Positions 32,202 through 42,493 of a DNA stretch of 64,000 bases are shown here, in pieces. The stretch is from NCBI RefSeq assembly GCF_009932475.1, contig NZ_BJOV01000005.1, positions 620,001 to 684,000 on the forward strand, given 5' to 3'. Within the stretch, counting starts at the first letter, position 1; every line of letters begins with the position of its first letter. The notes beneath the pieces are model-generated. The model saw only the letters and a program-made list of their open reading frames with translations. It made no database searches and had not been told where the DNA came from. A program made the position numbers and the translations under genes. The stretch comes from Gordonia spumicola (GTDB taxonomy: Bacteria > Actinomycetota > Actinomycetes > Mycobacteriales > Mycobacteriaceae).

Positions 32202-32806
32202 TCATCTCGACGCGATCGCCGACGTCTTTCACGAGTCCAGGATGAGCGTTGCCAGCTCCTCCAAAGAGCGCGATCGTGCCCTCGGCGACCGACATCCGCT
32301 CGTCACGAGGTCGCTTCACGAGGACGTCTCCGTTCCCGCCAGCCTTGTCGGATGAGTGGGCACGAGATGTGACAGTGGACGATCTTTTCTCCTCGTAGTC
32401 CATCGGAACAGACGCCCGGTCACCTCGGGTGTCCGATGCGTGGAGCGATTGGTGCGCCGTGCCGACGGCGTCAGCGGGCGCTCGTCGCGTTGTCATCTGT
32501 TGTTCTGTGCTGTCAAGACAAAGCTGGTCGGATTTTGCTGGTTGATGACCCAGCTGCTCCAGCCTCAGTGCGGTTGAGCCGGAGGCCCCTAGGAGCATGT
32601 GATGCACAACACGCTGGGGCAAGTTTACAGCTAGTTGCTAACATCGTAGATGTCCTATTCTAGTAGGATACGAGATATATCAGCTGCGGAAATGTTGGCA
32701 GACAGGGGTCTTGTCCCTGCTTGTCTGATTTTCTTCAGCGGCGTATAGGCGTCGTGGAGGGGGAGTTCATGCGCGTATCGCGGCCGTCGTTCTCGCTAGT
32801 AGCGCT
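32202..32806. other. 605 bases without a supported gene
   Basis: A leftward frame (32140-32622) is open but overlaps the mutM tail, has no plausible ribosome binding site and shows no recognisable domain, so it is not called. The stretch contains a short AT-rich dyad TCCTA/TAGGA at 32653-32668 with GTCCTA sequences similar to those upstream of the integrase at 32010, possibly the remains of an earlier integrase promoter. Decayed signal-peptide codons of the MspA-like gene begin near 32769. Confidence 0.5.
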
Positions 32807-33235
32807 GTGATTGCCGATACTGGTGAAGTCGGGCCCGCCGCCGCGTCTACGTACAAGGACAAGACGATCACCCGAACATCCGACGGCGGGTGGAAGGTGT
32901 CGCTGACCAAGTCCAGCGAACAAATTCAGAGCGTTCCGGCGCTCAGCCGCGGCCTCGGTTCGTACGAGGCGTTCCTGGACCTGCGTGGGTCGGCGACGAT
33001 CACCGACGCCGGGAGTGCGCCGGTGGATGCCGCGGTGTTGTCGACCGGGTTCCAGGTGTCGTGCCAGTGGCAGATGGACGGGGTGAATGTGGGTATCGCT
33101 GGCGGTCCGACGGCGCAGATGTCGATCAGCTATCCGCCGGCGATCGCTCCGGTTCCGGACTACTTCAACGAGCGAGCCGCCGAGTTTGTGTGGGGAGAGT
33201 TCCTAGGAAATGGTGTCACAGCTCTCGCGTACTAG
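32769..33235 (+). pseudogene. Truncated MspA-family porin-like protein
   Basis: From GTG 32807 a 142-residue frame reads KDKTITRTSDGGWKVSLTKS, then SVPALSRG, LDLRGSATITDAG, STGFQVSCQ and GGPTAQMSISYPPA, the order seen in actinobacterial MspA-type porins. Upstream codons in the same frame (ARIAAVVLASSAVIA to AAAS) look like a signal peptide, but they have no start; an ATG at 32769 is one frame off, suggesting an indel. The C-terminal third of the family is missing and replaced by unrelated sequence. It is probably non-functional. Confidence 0.6.
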
Positions 33236-33689
33236 TACGGCAGGCACCCTGCGCCGATGGTGGGCTGCGGTTCCGCCTGCATTGGTGGCAGGTCTCGCGT
33301 ACTACACCAGCTACTCTGGGGCGGCAGTCACCGCAATGATCTTCCCTCTGATGCTGGCGTGGTGGCCGGGGCTGCCCGCCGTTGCATTCCTGGCCTTCTG
33401 GTCGGGAACGGAGCGTCTACTGCCGGCTAGCTGGATGTCTGCAACGCCGATCTTGCGGACAGTCCTTACGGGGTTGGTGGCGAGCGGACTCACGGTGCTT
33501 GTCGGCGGGCTGATTCTGGTGGCAGTGGACAATTCCTCGAGTGCAGCGATCCTGCGCCTACTTCCAGGCTGGTCTGCACCATTCATCATCGTCTCAGCTC
33601 TGTCATGCTGGCTGTGGGCCATCGTGTCTGAGCGGCGTCGAGTTCTTCGCGATGGAACGGGAGCTGAACTAGATGTACCCGGTCACTAG
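33210..33689 (+). CDS. Small polytopic membrane protein
   Basis: The 159-residue product has about four hydrophobic segments (WAAVPPALVAGLAYYTSYSG, MIFPLMLAWWPGLPAVAFLA, VLTGLVASGLTVLVGGLIL, APFIIVSALSCWLWAIV) and a basic cytoplasmic tail. It overlaps the end of the MspA-like frame by 26 bases. No family is recognised. It may be an intact passenger gene of the remnant segment, or ORFan debris. Confidence 0.5.
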   Translation: MVSQLSRTSTAGTLRRWWAAVPPALVAGLAYYTSYSGAAVTAMIFPLMLAWWPGLPAVAFLAFWSGTERLLPASWMSATPILRTVLTGLVASGLTVLVGGLILVAVDNSSSAAILRLLPGWSAPFIIVSALSCWLWAIVSERRRVLRDGTGAELDVPGH

Positions 33690-33750
33690 GTTGTTGCAGG
33701 CGGCTGATCGGTGGTGTGCAGGTCCTCGACCTCGGTCGGCGGCCGGGTGA

Positions 33751-33840
33751 TGCGGGGGCCTGATGCTCGGCGAACACTTCATGAACCGGAGCTCGTTCTA
33801 CTGTCCGTCGTGCCAGAAGGCCCCGCGGGTCCGCCGGTAG
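33751..33840 (+). pseudogene. Ancestral host mutM 3' end
   Basis: Read in frame from the TGC at 33751 this gives C, GGLMLGEHFMNRSSFY, then CPSC and QKAPRVRR with a TAG stop. The spacing of 16 residues between the second and third zinc cysteines is exactly that of MutM, and FMNRSSFYCP.CQ is the usual actinobacterial Fpg sequence. A TGA lies in frame just upstream, so it is a severed tail. The host chromosome continues from here. Confidence 0.82.
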
Positions 33841-33852
33841 GCTCGGCGGTGG

Positions 33853-35235
33853 TCAACCGGTGGTCGATGGCTTCTTCGCAGGCAGCAAGAACGCGATACC
33901 GCACGCGGCGGCGACCAGGCCCGCGCTGACGAACAGGGCGGCGCGGTAGCCGGGCAGGACGTCGGCGCCGCTGTTCACGGCCGCGGATACGGTGACCAGG
34001 ATCGCGAGGCCGAGGGCTCCGCCGACCTGACGGAACGTGTTGAGCAGGCCGGAGACCATGCCCGCGGCCGCAGGCGCAACCGCGGCGGTGGCGACGTTCG
34101 GCAACGGCAGGAACACCATCCCGATCCCGACCGAGGTGACGAGTGACGGGATCAGGATCGCGGTGAGGAAGCCGCCGTCCGTCGGCAGCGGTGCGAACAG
34201 CAGGAATCCGACCGTCGCTATCGCGGTTCCGGCGGCGACCACGCGTCGTGCACCGACCTTGGGCACGAGCCATGCTGCGAGCCGAACCGCGGCCACGGTG
34301 CCGAAGCAGAACGGCAGGAACACCACGCCCGTCTTGGTGGCGGAGTAGCCCAACCCCATCTGCAGGTAGAGCGAGACGAAGTAGAAGGCTCCGAACTGCC
34401 CCGCCACGACGACGGCCAGGACGAGACACGGAATCAGGACTTCTCGGCTGCCGAGTACGCGGAAGTCGACGAGCGGCACCGCGGTCCGCCGCTCGACCGC
34501 GACGAAGGCGATGAGAAGCGACGCCGCGACCGCGAACCACCCGATGGTGCGGGCGCTGCCCCACCCGTTGTCGGTGGCGGTGACGATCCCGTACGTGAGC
34601 ACGGTCAGGCCGCCGGTGGCGAGCACGCCTCCCGCCCAGTCGGTGCGGCGGTCGGCCCCGTCGAGCGGGCCGGGCGCCGCGTACGAGATTGCGAGTCCGA
34701 CCGCGGACACGACCGCCCCGCAGGCGATGACCGTGCGCCATCCGAGAGCATCGGTGATCACTCCGGACAGGACGACGCCCACGGCGCCGCCGACCGACGC
34801 TCCGATGGCGATGGCCGCGAATCCCCGTGCGCGCTGAGCGGGCTCGCGGAAGGTCAGGGCCACCGAGGTGATCGCAGCGGGCGCGACAGCGGCCGCGCCC
34901 ACACCCTGCAGCACCCGGACGACGATCACCTGCCACGGCTCATGGCACAGGTATGCGGCCAGCGACGCGACCGTGAACAGCGCGAATCCGAACCTGAGCA
35001 AAGACCGCGGGCCGAACCGGTCGGACAGTCGCCCCGAGAGGAGGAGCAGTCCGCCGAAGGCGATCGCGTACGCGTTGACGACCCATGACAGGCCCTGAGG
35101 GCTGAAGTGCACGTCGTCTCGGATCGCGCGGAGCGCGACATTGGTGACCGACGCGTCGAAGGCGACGAGGAACTGGGAGAGTCCGGCGAGCAGCAGGGGA
35201 ACCCGGGTCGACCTGTTTTGTGTAGCAAGTAACAT
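33853..35235 (-). CDS. MFS multidrug exporter, DHA2 (14-TM) type
   Basis: The 460-residue product has the N-terminal DHA2 pattern QFLVAFDASVTNVALRAI, motif A SGRLSDRFGPRS and the motif-C-like region around GVGAAAVAPAA; about 14 membrane helices can be followed. It should be a proton-coupled drug exporter in the cytoplasmic membrane. It is divergent from a TetR gene with a 60-base AT-rich gap, the classic repressor-pump arrangement. Confidence 0.88.
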   Translation of the reverse strand: MLLATQNRSTRVPLLLAGLSQFLVAFDASVTNVALRAIRDDVHFSPQGLSWVVNAYAIAFGGLLLLSGRLSDRFGPRSLLRFGFALFTVASLAAYLCHEPWQVIVVRVLQGVGAAAVAPAAITSVALTFREPAQRARGFAAIAIGASVGGAVGVVLSGVITDALGWRTVIACGAVVSAVGLAISYAAPGPLDGADRRTDWAGGVLATGGLTVLTYGIVTATDNGWGSARTIGWFAVAASLLIAFVAVERRTAVPLVDFRVLGSREVLIPCLVLAVVVAGQFGAFYFVSLYLQMGLGYSATKTGVVFLPFCFGTVAAVRLAAWLVPKVGARRVVAAGTAIATVGFLLFAPLPTDGGFLTAILIPSLVTSVGIGMVFLPLPNVATAAVAPAAAGMVSGLLNTFRQVGGALGLAILVTVSAAVNSGADVLPGYRAALFVSAGLVAAACGIAFLLPAKKPSTTG

Positions 35236-35241
35236 AAATAA

Positions 35242-35260
35242 TTAGGCTAGACTTAGTTAA
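35242..35260. promoter_or_regulatory. Candidate operator between MFS and TetR genes
   Basis: The 19-base TTAGGCTAGACTTAGTTAA lies in the short AT-rich gap between the divergent genes. It matches 14 of 19 positions of the DtxR/IdeR iron box by eye and has partial dyad symmetry. Because a TetR regulator gene is next to it, a TetR operator is the more economical explanation. Confidence 0.45.
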
Positions 35261-35295
35261 GGATCGCCGCAAGGGTCGTCTGACAGAATGCGGGG

Positions 35296-35958
35296 ATGCG
35301 TCAGAGCACGCCGCGCCGCGGTCGTCCGCCCAGCATCACCCGGGATCAGATCGTCGAGAGGGCTCTCGTCCGACTCGACGACGCGGGCGTGGACGGCCTC
35401 ACGATGAAGGATCTCGCGAGCGACCTCGGGGTGACGACGATGTCGCTGTATCGCCACGTCGACGACAAGGAGACCCTGCTCGCACTCGCACTCGACGCGA
35501 TCGCCGAACCCTTCGCGTCGATCGTGTTCCCCGAGGAGCCCCGCGCATGCATCCGACTGGCGATGACCACGCTCTACGTGACGCTGACCGCGCATCCGTG
35601 GGTTCCGGAGGCGCTGATCCGGCCGCAGCGGATCGGTCGCGGTGCGCTGCTGTTGACCGACGCGGTGATGGGCGCGACGTACCGTCTCACCGGGGACCGG
35701 GCGGCCGCGCTCACCGCCTACCGGGCGCTCTGGAGCCTCACGCTCGGCAGCGTGCTCTCCCACCTGCGGCAGCGGGCCGAAGGGACGCCGCTGTCGCACG
35801 GCCGGATGGACGATCTCCTTGGGGCGATGCCGCGCGACGCCCTGCCCGACCTTCGCGCGAGCGCGACGCTCGACGAACGGCCGTCCACCGAGGAGGACTT
35901 CGCCGCGAGCCTGTCGGCGCTGATGCACGGGCTGTTCGGCCCCGTAACCGAGAAGTGA
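35296..35958 (+). CDS. TetR-family regulator of the adjacent exporter
   Basis: The 220-residue protein has an N-terminal HTH (GLTMKDLASDLGVTTMSLYRHVDDKETL) after the basic RRGRPPSITRDQIVERAL, and a C-terminal ligand-binding half of the tetracycline-repressor type. It is divergent from the DHA2 exporter and probably represses it and itself. The ATG at 35296 is 13 bases after GTCTGACAG; the ribosome binding site is weak. Confidence 0.85.
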   Translation: MRQSTPRRGRPPSITRDQIVERALVRLDDAGVDGLTMKDLASDLGVTTMSLYRHVDDKETLLALALDAIAEPFASIVFPEEPRACIRLAMTTLYVTLTAHPWVPEALIRPQRIGRGALLLTDAVMGATYRLTGDRAAALTAYRALWSLTLGSVLSHLRQRAEGTPLSHGRMDDLLGAMPRDALPDLRASATLDERPSTEEDFAASLSALMHGLFGPVTEK

Positions 35959-36003
35959 CCGGCCGCGACGCGAGAGCGGCTCACGCGCGGACGGCTGACG
36001 ACG

Positions 36004-36642
36004 TCATTCCTCGGCGTAGTAGCCGAGGAACGCGAAATCGCCGTCGATCTGCGCACGCAGGTACGCCTCGAACGAGTCGGCGATGACGAGGTAACTGTCC
36101 GGGTCGTGCAGGTACCGCACGACTTGCCCGACCGTGCCGCCGGGCAGGGGATCGAAGTCGATGTACAGCTGGGACGTCCCGCCGTTGTTCATGCAGTCGG
36201 CGAAGTGCAGGCGGCGGCCCATCGGCAGGTCGGGGTCGATCCGGTCGTCGCGGTACCCGTGGCGCGGGTCGGCGCCGCGTCCTTCGGGGAGCCATTCGTC
36301 GAGCTGATCGCCGTACACATCGCGGATGCTGTACCCGTTGTCGGCGGCGTCGACGATCTGCGCCGTCGACTGCAGGTAGTAGGGGTAGTCGCCGACATCC
36401 GAGCCGAGGATGAGCACGGACACCTCGTGGTCGCCGTACCGTCGCCAATAGGTGCCGTCGATCCGGCTCAGCAACTCCACGAGGGCGTCGGGGCGCGCCG
36501 GGTACACAGCGCGCAGGCGCTCGAGGTCGGTGGCCGTCGCGCCGGTCGCGTGGCGGAGCGAGTCGCGCGCGTCGACGGCTTCGTCGAGGTCGATCTCGGC
36601 GAGACGGGCCGTCACGCCCGCGAGGTAGGCGTCGACCGTCAT
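36004..36642 (-). CDS. SMI1/KNR4 (SUKH) family protein
   Basis: The 212-residue product has the SUKH pattern: [30 protein letters not shown] at the N-terminal side and, further on, [28 protein letters not shown], with conserved tryptophan, glycine and aspartate positions. SUKH proteins often act as immunity proteins to toxins, but stand-alone copies exist. No toxin gene is next to it: the neighbours are TetR and OsmC. Confidence 0.78.
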   Translation of the reverse strand: MTVDAYLAGVTARLAEIDLDEAVDARDSLRHATGATATDLERLRAVYPARPDALVELLSRIDGTYWRRYGDHEVSVLILGSDVGDYPYYLQSTAQIVDAADNGYSIRDVYGDQLDEWLPEGRGADPRHGYRDDRIDPDLPMGRRLHFADCMNNGGTSQLYIDFDPLPGGTVGQVVRYLHDPDSYLVIADSFEAYLRAQIDGDFAFLGYYAEE

Positions 36643-36839
36643 CGGGTCCCCGCCCGCAGCCGGTCATGGGCGGGCGCTCCGCAGAGCCGGGTCACGTCAC
36701 ACATGCGGCGAGTCTAAGCCCGATCACGCGAAACCCGCCGCGGCCCCGACGAATCAGGGAATCGACCGCCCGGCGGATGTGTTGGTCGGAGTCGATAGGC
36801 TGGACGATCGAACGCGACGACGAAGGAGCCGGAACCGCC

Positions 36840-37247
36840 ATGACCGAATTGTGGGTGCAACGCACCGGAACCCGCCGCTACACGGGCCACAGCTCCCGCG
36901 GCGCCGAGGTGCTGATCGGGTCCGCCGACGTCGAGGGCGTGTTCACGCCGGGCGAACTGCTGAAGATCGCGCTTGCGGGCTGCACCGGCATGTCGTCCGA
37001 CAAGCCGTTGTCGCGGCGCCTCGGCGACGACTACGACGCCACCGTCCGAGTCTCCGGCGACGCCGACCGGGAGAACGAGGTGTACCCGGTGCTGTCCGAG
37101 ACTCTCGAGGTGGACCTGTCCGATCTCGACCCCGAGGCCGCACAACGACTGCTCGTGGTCGTCGAACGGGCCGTGGAGAAGGTGTGCACCGTCGGACGGA
37201 CCATCAAGGCCGGCGCGCAGGTCGACCTGTCCATCGAGACCGACTGA
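36840..37247 (+). CDS. OsmC-family peroxiredoxin-like protein
   Basis: The 135-residue protein matches OsmC/Ohr: [14 protein letters not shown], then [19 protein letters not shown] with the first active cysteine, and a second cysteine in [15 protein letters not shown]. These enzymes reduce organic hydroperoxides with a Cys pair. The ATG at 36840 follows GAAGGAGCC; the upstream open frame is not similar to the family. Acylphosphatase follows within three bases. Confidence 0.88.
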   Translation: MTELWVQRTGTRRYTGHSSRGAEVLIGSADVEGVFTPGELLKIALAGCTGMSSDKPLSRRLGDDYDATVRVSGDADRENEVYPVLSETLEVDLSDLDPEAAQRLLVVVERAVEKVCTVGRTIKAGAQVDLSIETD

Positions 37248-37249
37248 CC

Positions 37250-37519
37250 GTGCAGCGAATGTCCGCGTGGGTCCACGGAAACGTCCAAGGAGTGGGTTTC
37301 CGCTGGTGGACGAGGTCGAAGGCCCTCGAGTTGGGGCTCGTGGGCTACGCGTCCAACCACGTCGACGGCCGGGTCCACGTCGTCGCCGAAGGCCCCGCGC
37401 CGCAGTTGGAGTCGCTGCTGGCCGCGTTGCGGTCGGGACAGACGCCCGGGCGGGTGGACGTGGTCGTCGAGGATTTCGGCCCGGCGCGCGGAGACCACAC
37501 GTCCTTCGTCGAACGCTGA
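37250..37519 (+). CDS. acyP: Acylphosphatase
   Basis: The 89-residue product has the acylphosphatase signature [15 protein letters not shown], with catalytic Arg, and [14 protein letters not shown] with catalytic Asn. It hydrolyses carboxyl-phosphate bonds. GTG 37250 starts two bases after the osmC stop; an ATG at 37259 is an alternative. It is followed closely by smc, the conserved acyP-smc-ftsY order. Confidence 0.92.
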   Translation: MQRMSAWVHGNVQGVGFRWWTRSKALELGLVGYASNHVDGRVHVVAEGPAPQLESLLAALRSGQTPGRVDVVVEDFGPARGDHTSFVER

Positions 37520-37545
37520 GGTAGCCGCGGGTAAACTCAGGCGTC

Positions 37546-40500
37546 GTGCACCTGAAGAGCCTGACCCTCAAAGGGTTCAAATCGTTCGCGTCGTCGACGA
37601 CGCTTCGATTCGAACCCGGCATCACCTGTGTGGTGGGGCCGAACGGGTCGGGCAAGTCGAATGTCGTCGACGCGCTCACGTGGGTGATGGGGGAGCAGGG
37701 CGCGAAAGCCCTGCGCGGCGGCAAGATGGCCGATGTCATCTTCGCCGGAACGTCCGGTCGTGCGCCGTTGGGTCGTGCCGAAGTGACTCTCACCATCGAC
37801 AATTCCGACGGTGCGCTGCCTATCGACTACTCGGAGGTGTCGGTCACCCGCCGCATGTTCCGCGACGGTGCGGGTGAATACGAGATCAACGGCAACTCCT
37901 GCCGACTCATGGACGTGCAGGAACTCCTCTCCGACTCCGGCATCGGACGGGAGATGCACGTCATCGTCGGACAGGGCCGCCTCTCGGCGATCCTCGAGTC
38001 CAAGCCCGAAGACCGGCGGGCGTTCATCGAAGAGGCCGCGGGTGTCCTCAAACACCGCCGCCGCAAAGAGAAGGCCGTCCGTAAGCTCGACGCGATGGCC
38101 GCGAACCTCGCGCGACTGAACGACCTCACAGCGGAGCTGCGCCGCCAGCTCAAACCGCTCGGACGTCAGGCCGAAGTCGCCCGGCGGGCGGCCACGGTGC
38201 AGGCCGATCTGCGCGACGCGAGACTGCGTCTGGCTGCCGACGACCTGGTGATGCGTCGCGAGGAGATGGTCCAGCACAACACTCTCGAATCGGTGATCCG
38301 CGAACGGCAGGACGAGGTCGCGGCACAACTCGACGAGGCGACCGCCGCGCTCGCCGCGGCCCAGGAGCATCTGGCCCAGATCACGCCCGCCGCATCCGAG
38401 GCGGCCCGCGTCTACCACCAGCTGTCGACGTTGGCCGAGCGCGTCGACGGAACACGGCGGGTGGCGTCCGAACGCGCCGCGCATCTGTCGCAGCCGTCGG
38501 CGACGCCATCCGGCCCCGACCCGGAGACGCTCGAACTGCAGGCCGAAGAGGCGGCGATGACCGAGGCCGAGCACACGCTCGCCGTCGAAGAGGGCGCAGA
38601 ACGTCTCGAATACGCGACCGCCGCGCTGCAGGCCGCGGAGCAGGCGGCGTCGGCCGCGGAGAAGGCGCACATGGCCGCGGTCCAAGCGGTCGCCGACCGC
38701 CGCGAAGGGCTCGCCCGGCTCGAGGGCCAGGCCGCCAACCTGCGCACCAAGGTCGAATCCGTCGACGCCGAGACGTCGCGTCTGACCGAGGGCATCGAAG
38801 CGGCGCACCAGCGCGCGGACGCCGCGCAGGCCCTCATCGACGAGCAGGCCGCGGCGACCGCCGAACTCGAATCGCGCGAGGCGAGCCTCGATGAACATCA
38901 CGAACGCTGCGTGGCCGCACTCGAGTCGGCGACGGCGACCGTCGCCGAGCTCCGGGCGACCGAACGCGACGCCGAACACTCCATCGCCTCGCTCACCGCC
39001 CGCATCGACGCGCTCGCGGTCGGGCTCGACCGCGGCGACGGCGGGGCCTGGCTGCAGGAGCACGCGGCCGACGGACTCCTCGCCCCGTTGTCGGACCTGC
39101 TGGTCGTCGAGCCCGGCTACGAGACGGCGGTGTCGCTCGCCCTCGGCCCTGCCGCCGACGCCATCGCCACCGTCGACGGACTCACCGCGGTCCGCGCGCT
39201 CGACGCCCTGCGCGGCGGCGACGGCGGACGGGCGTCCCTCATCGTCGGAGGCCTCGCCGAGCGTGCCGGACGGTCGCGGCCCGCACTGCCCGACGGAGTC
39301 GTCTGGGCTCGGGACGTGGTGACCGCACCCGCGACCATCGCGGGGGCCGTCGACGTGCTGCTTGCCGACGTCGTCGTCGTCGAGGACGCGGCGTCGGGCC
39401 TGCGACTGGCCGCCGACCACGGGCTGGTCGCCGTCACCGCGCACGGAGACCGTGTGTCGTCGGCCTCGGTCGAAGGCGGGTCGTCCAAGCGGCCGTCGAC
39501 CCTCGAGGTGCAGTCGGCCGTCGACACCGCGACCGACGACCTCGCGAAGGCCCGCGCCACCGTCGAGCGCGTCCTGGGGGAGCTGGCCGCGGCGCAGTCG
39601 GTCGAATCCGAGGCGCGCGACGCGGCGGAGGGCGCCCTCGCCGCGCTCAACGAGTCGGACGCGGCCGTCGGCGCGGCGTATGAGCAGCTCGGACGGCTCG
39701 GGTCGGACGTCCGCGCCGCCCGCGACGAGGCCGACCGGCTCACCAGGCAGCGGCGCTTCGTCGAAGAGGGACGGGCCGACAACCTCACCGCGCTCACCGA
39801 GGTCGAGGAGCGGCTCGCCCGAGCCCTCGACGAGCACGACGACCCGACGATCGGCGACCTCGACAGCGGCATGCGGGAGGCGGCCGCGGCGGAAGTCGCG
39901 TCGGCCAGGTCGATGGAGGTCGAGACGCGCCTGACACTCCGTACGGCGGAGGAGCGACTCGGATCGATCCGCGGCAAGGCCGACAGCCTGCGCCGCGCCG
40001 CCGTCAACGAACGGGCCAACCGCGAACGCCTCAAACAGCAGGACGCGAACCGGAGGTACGCGGCCGGTGTCGCGAGCGTCGTCGTCGAGGTGGGCCACGA
40101 CCTCGCCGTCGCCGTCGCCTCGGCCGCGACGGACGCCGCACGCGGACGGGACGAGCTCGACGCGATCCGCACGGCGCGGACCGCCGAGACCGACGAACTC
40201 CGCCGCCTCGTCGACGAACTGACTGCGACGATGAACGAGCTGAAGGACGCCGTGCACCGCGACGAGGTGGCGCGCGCACAGGTGGAACTGCGCATCGAGC
40301 AGCTCGAAGAGCACGTCCTCGACCAGTTCGCCATGTCGCCGGACGATCTCATCGCCGAATACGGGCCCGATGTGCCGATGCCGCCGTCCGAGCTGGAGAT
40401 GCGCGAATACGAGCAGGCGAAGGAACGCGGCGAGCAGGTCGTCGCGCCCGCGCCGATGCGGTACGACCGCAAGACGCAGGAGATCCGCGCCAAACGCGCG

Positions 40501-41154
40501 CAGAAGGACCTCACGACGCTCGGCAAGGTGAACCCGCTCGCGCTCGAGGAGTTCGCGGCGCTCGAAGAGCGGTACACGTTCCTGTCGACGCAGCTCGAAG
40601 ACGTCAAGCAGGCGCGCGACGACCTCCTGGACGTCGTCGCCGACGTCGACGCCCGCATCCTGCAGGTGTTCACCGAGGCGTACGCCGACGTCGAGAAGGA
40701 ATTCGTGCAGGTGTTCGCGACGCTGTTCCCGGGCGGCGAGGGGCGACTCGTCCTCACCGATCCGTCCGACATGCTGACCACCGGCGTCGAGGTGGAGGCT
40801 CGTCCGCCCGGCAAGAAGGTCAAACGTCTGTCGCTGCTGTCGGGCGGGGAGAAGTCGCTGACCGCGGTCGCCATGCTCGTCGCGATCTTCCGCGCGCGGC
40901 CGTCACCGTTCTATGTGATGGACGAGGTGGAAGCGGCCCTCGACGACGCCAACCTCCGCAGGCTCATCAGCCTGTTCGAACAACTCCGCGAGAAGTCGCA
41001 GCTCATCGTCATCACCCACCAGAAGCCGACGATGGAGATCGCCGACGCCCTCTACGGTGTGAGCATGCGCGGCGACGGAATCACGCAAGTCATCTCCCAA
41101 CGCCTCCGCGGCGTCGATCTCCCCACGGCCAATGGAAAGGCACAGTCCTCGTGA
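37546..41154 (+). CDS. smc: Chromosome partition protein SMC
   Basis: The 1202-residue SMC ATPase compacts and segregates chromosomes with ScpA and ScpB. Walker [11 protein letters not shown] is at residues 31-40. Two long coiled-coil arms flank a hinge (around [20 protein letters not shown] to SLIVGGLAE), and the C-terminal head has the signature [14 protein letters not shown] and Walker [14 protein letters not shown]. It starts at GTG 37546 and overlaps ftsY by four bases. Confidence 0.96.
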   Translation: MHLKSLTLKGFKSFASSTTLRFEPGITCVVGPNGSGKSNVVDALTWVMGEQGAKALRGGKMADVIFAGTSGRAPLGRAEVTLTIDNSDGALPIDYSEVSVTRRMFRDGAGEYEINGNSCRLMDVQELLSDSGIGREMHVIVGQGRLSAILESKPEDRRAFIEEAAGVLKHRRRKEKAVRKLDAMAANLARLNDLTAELRRQLKPLGRQAEVARRAATVQADLRDARLRLAADDLVMRREEMVQHNTLESVIRERQDEVAAQLDEATAALAAAQEHLAQITPAASEAARVYHQLSTLAERVDGTRRVASERAAHLSQPSATPSGPDPETLELQAEEAAMTEAEHTLAVEEGAERLEYATAALQAAEQAASAAEKAHMAAVQAVADRREGLARLEGQAANLRTKVESVDAETSRLTEGIEAAHQRADAAQALIDEQAAATAELESREASLDEHHERCVAALESATATVAELRATERDAEHSIASLTARIDALAVGLDRGDGGAWLQEHAADGLLAPLSDLLVVEPGYETAVSLALGPAADAIATVDGLTAVRALDALRGGDGGRASLIVGGLAERAGRSRPALPDGVVWARDVVTAPATIAGAVDVLLADVVVVEDAASGLRLAADHGLVAVTAHGDRVSSASVEGGSSKRPSTLEVQSAVDTATDDLAKARATVERVLGELAAAQSVESEARDAAEGALAALNESDAAVGAAYEQLGRLGSDVRAARDEADRLTRQRRFVEEGRADNLTALTEVEERLARALDEHDDPTIGDLDSGMREAAAAEVASARSMEVETRLTLRTAEERLGSIRGKADSLRRAAVNERANRERLKQQDANRRYAAGVASVVVEVGHDLAVAVASAATDAARGRDELDAIRTARTAETDELRRLVDELTATMNELKDAVHRDEVARAQVELRIEQLEEHVLDQFAMSPDDLIAEYGPDVPMPPSELEMREYEQAKERGEQVVAPAPMRYDRKTQEIRAKRAQKDLTTLGKVNPLALEEFAALEERYTFLSTQLEDVKQARDDLLDVVADVDARILQVFTEAYADVEKEFVQVFATLFPGGEGRLVLTDPSDMLTTGVEVEARPPGKKVKRLSLLSGGEKSLTAVAMLVAIFRARPSPFYVMDEVEAALDDANLRRLISLFEQLREKSQLIVITHQKPTMEIADALYGVSMRGDGITQVISQRLRGVDLPTANGKAQSS

Positions 41155-42476
41155 CAACTGAAGTCCTCATCGGAATCATCGTCGGAGTGATCGCGCTGGT
41201 CGCCCTGATCGGGCTCACCGGCTATGTGATCAGCCGCAGGCGACGGATCTCGATCACCGACAAGCCCGGCGACATGGCGCCGACCGACGGCGTCACGCGG
41301 CAGGTCGACAAGTCCGGCGACTACAAGGCGCAGTCGGGGTTCAATTTCAGCCAAGGCGGCACGGCCACCCTCGAGGCCCCGAAGCCCGAACCCACGCCCG
41401 AGGTGCCGAAACCCGAACCCTCCGCGTCCGAACCCGAGGCATCCGAACCCGAGATCGCCGAACCGGAGATCGCTGAACCGGAAGCGACCGAGCCCGAGGT
41501 CGTCGAGCCCGAACCGGAACCCGAGATCACGGCGACCGAGCCCGTCCTCGACGAGATCGAGCCGACGGCGGGACGCCTGTCGCGGCTGCGTGGACGGCTG
41601 TCCCGCTCGCAGGGCGCGATCGGCGCGAGCGTGCTCGGTCTGCTGGGTGCGGGCGACCTCGACGAGGACTCGTGGGAGGAGATCGAGGACACGCTCGTCA
41701 TGTCCGACCTCGGGACCGGTGCGACGGCCACCGTTGTCGAGCGGCTGCGCGAGGAACTCGCCGCCGGCAAGGTCCGCACCGCGGACGACGCGCGTTCGGC
41801 CCTGCGCAAGATCCTCGTCGAGCAGCTGCATCCCGAACTCGACCGTTCGGTGAGGGCCCTGCCGCACGCCGACGGGCCCGCCGTCGTCCTCGTCGTCGGT
41901 GTGAACGGCGTCGGCAAGACGACGACGACGGGCAAACTCGCGCGCGTGCTCGTCGCCGACGGGCGGCGGGTCACCCTCGGTGCCGCGGACACCTTCCGCG
42001 CCGCGGCCGCCGACCAGCTGCAGACGTGGGGTGAACGCGTCGGCGCGGGCATCGTTCGGGGCAAGGAGGGGGCCGATCCGGCAGCGGTCGCCTTCGACGC
42101 GGTCAGCAGGGGCATCGCCGACGGCGTCGACGTGGTCCTCATCGACACCGCGGGCCGCCTGCACACCAAGACCGGCCTGATGGACGAGCTCGGCAAGGTC
42201 AAGCGCGTCGTCGAGAAGAAGGTGCCCGTCGACGAAGTGCTGCTGGTGCTCGATGCGACCGTCGGCCAGAACGGGTTGACCCAGGCGAAGGTGTTCGCCG
42301 AGGTCGTCTCCCTGACGGGTGTGGTGCTGACGAAGCTCGACGGCACGGCCAAGGGCGGCATCGTCTTCCGCATCCAGGACGAGCTCGGTGTCCCGGTGAA
42401 GCTCGTCGGCCTCGGTGAGGGCGCCGACGACCTCGCGCCGTTCGAGCCGGAAGCGTTCGTCGACGCCCTGCTCTGA
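41151..42476 (+). CDS. ftsY: Signal recognition particle receptor FtsY
   Basis: The 441-residue product has an N-terminal membrane helix ([20 protein letters not shown]), an acidic Glu/Pro repeat linker, and an NG domain with [31 protein letters not shown] and [10 protein letters not shown]. It receives Ffh-ribosome complexes at the membrane. GTG 41151 overlaps the smc stop. A strong terminator follows. Confidence 0.96.
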   Translation: MTTEVLIGIIVGVIALVALIGLTGYVISRRRRISITDKPGDMAPTDGVTRQVDKSGDYKAQSGFNFSQGGTATLEAPKPEPTPEVPKPEPSASEPEASEPEIAEPEIAEPEATEPEVVEPEPEPEITATEPVLDEIEPTAGRLSRLRGRLSRSQGAIGASVLGLLGAGDLDEDSWEEIEDTLVMSDLGTGATATVVERLREELAAGKVRTADDARSALRKILVEQLHPELDRSVRALPHADGPAVVLVVGVNGVGKTTTTGKLARVLVADGRRVTLGAADTFRAAAADQLQTWGERVGAGIVRGKEGADPAAVAFDAVSRGIADGVDVVLIDTAGRLHTKTGLMDELGKVKRVVEKKVPVDEVLLVLDATVGQNGLTQAKVFAEVVSLTGVVLTKLDGTAKGGIVFRIQDELGVPVKLVGLGEGADDLAPFEPEAFVDALL

Positions 42477-42493
42477 GCCGAGTCTCCTCTTCG

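Larger units (their letters stand above)
32202..33750. mobile_element. Integrase-less remnant between two mutM tails (CIME-like)
   Basis: This segment of about 1.55 kb lies between two successive mutM 3' ends. It has no recombinase but carries a damaged MspA-like gene and a membrane-protein gene. An element that keeps its attachment sites but has lost its integrase is known as a cis-mobilisable element; that is what this resembles. It could instead be chromosomal sequence captured between two insertions. Confidence 0.6.

Noticed and set aside
32140..32622. Leftward 160-codon frame
   Set aside because: Its 3' part is antisense to the mutM tail, there is no recognisable domain or ribosome binding site, and the segment is a decayed remnant.
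36004..36642. Toxin-immunity pair for the SUKH protein
   Set aside because: No polymorphic toxin, Rhs or type VII substrate gene is adjacent; the neighbours are TetR and OsmC, so it is listed as a stand-alone protein.
37537..40314. Leftward 925-codon frame opposite smc
   Set aside because: Antisense of a conserved SMC coding sequence; the product is Arg/Gly/Asp-rich without any motif.
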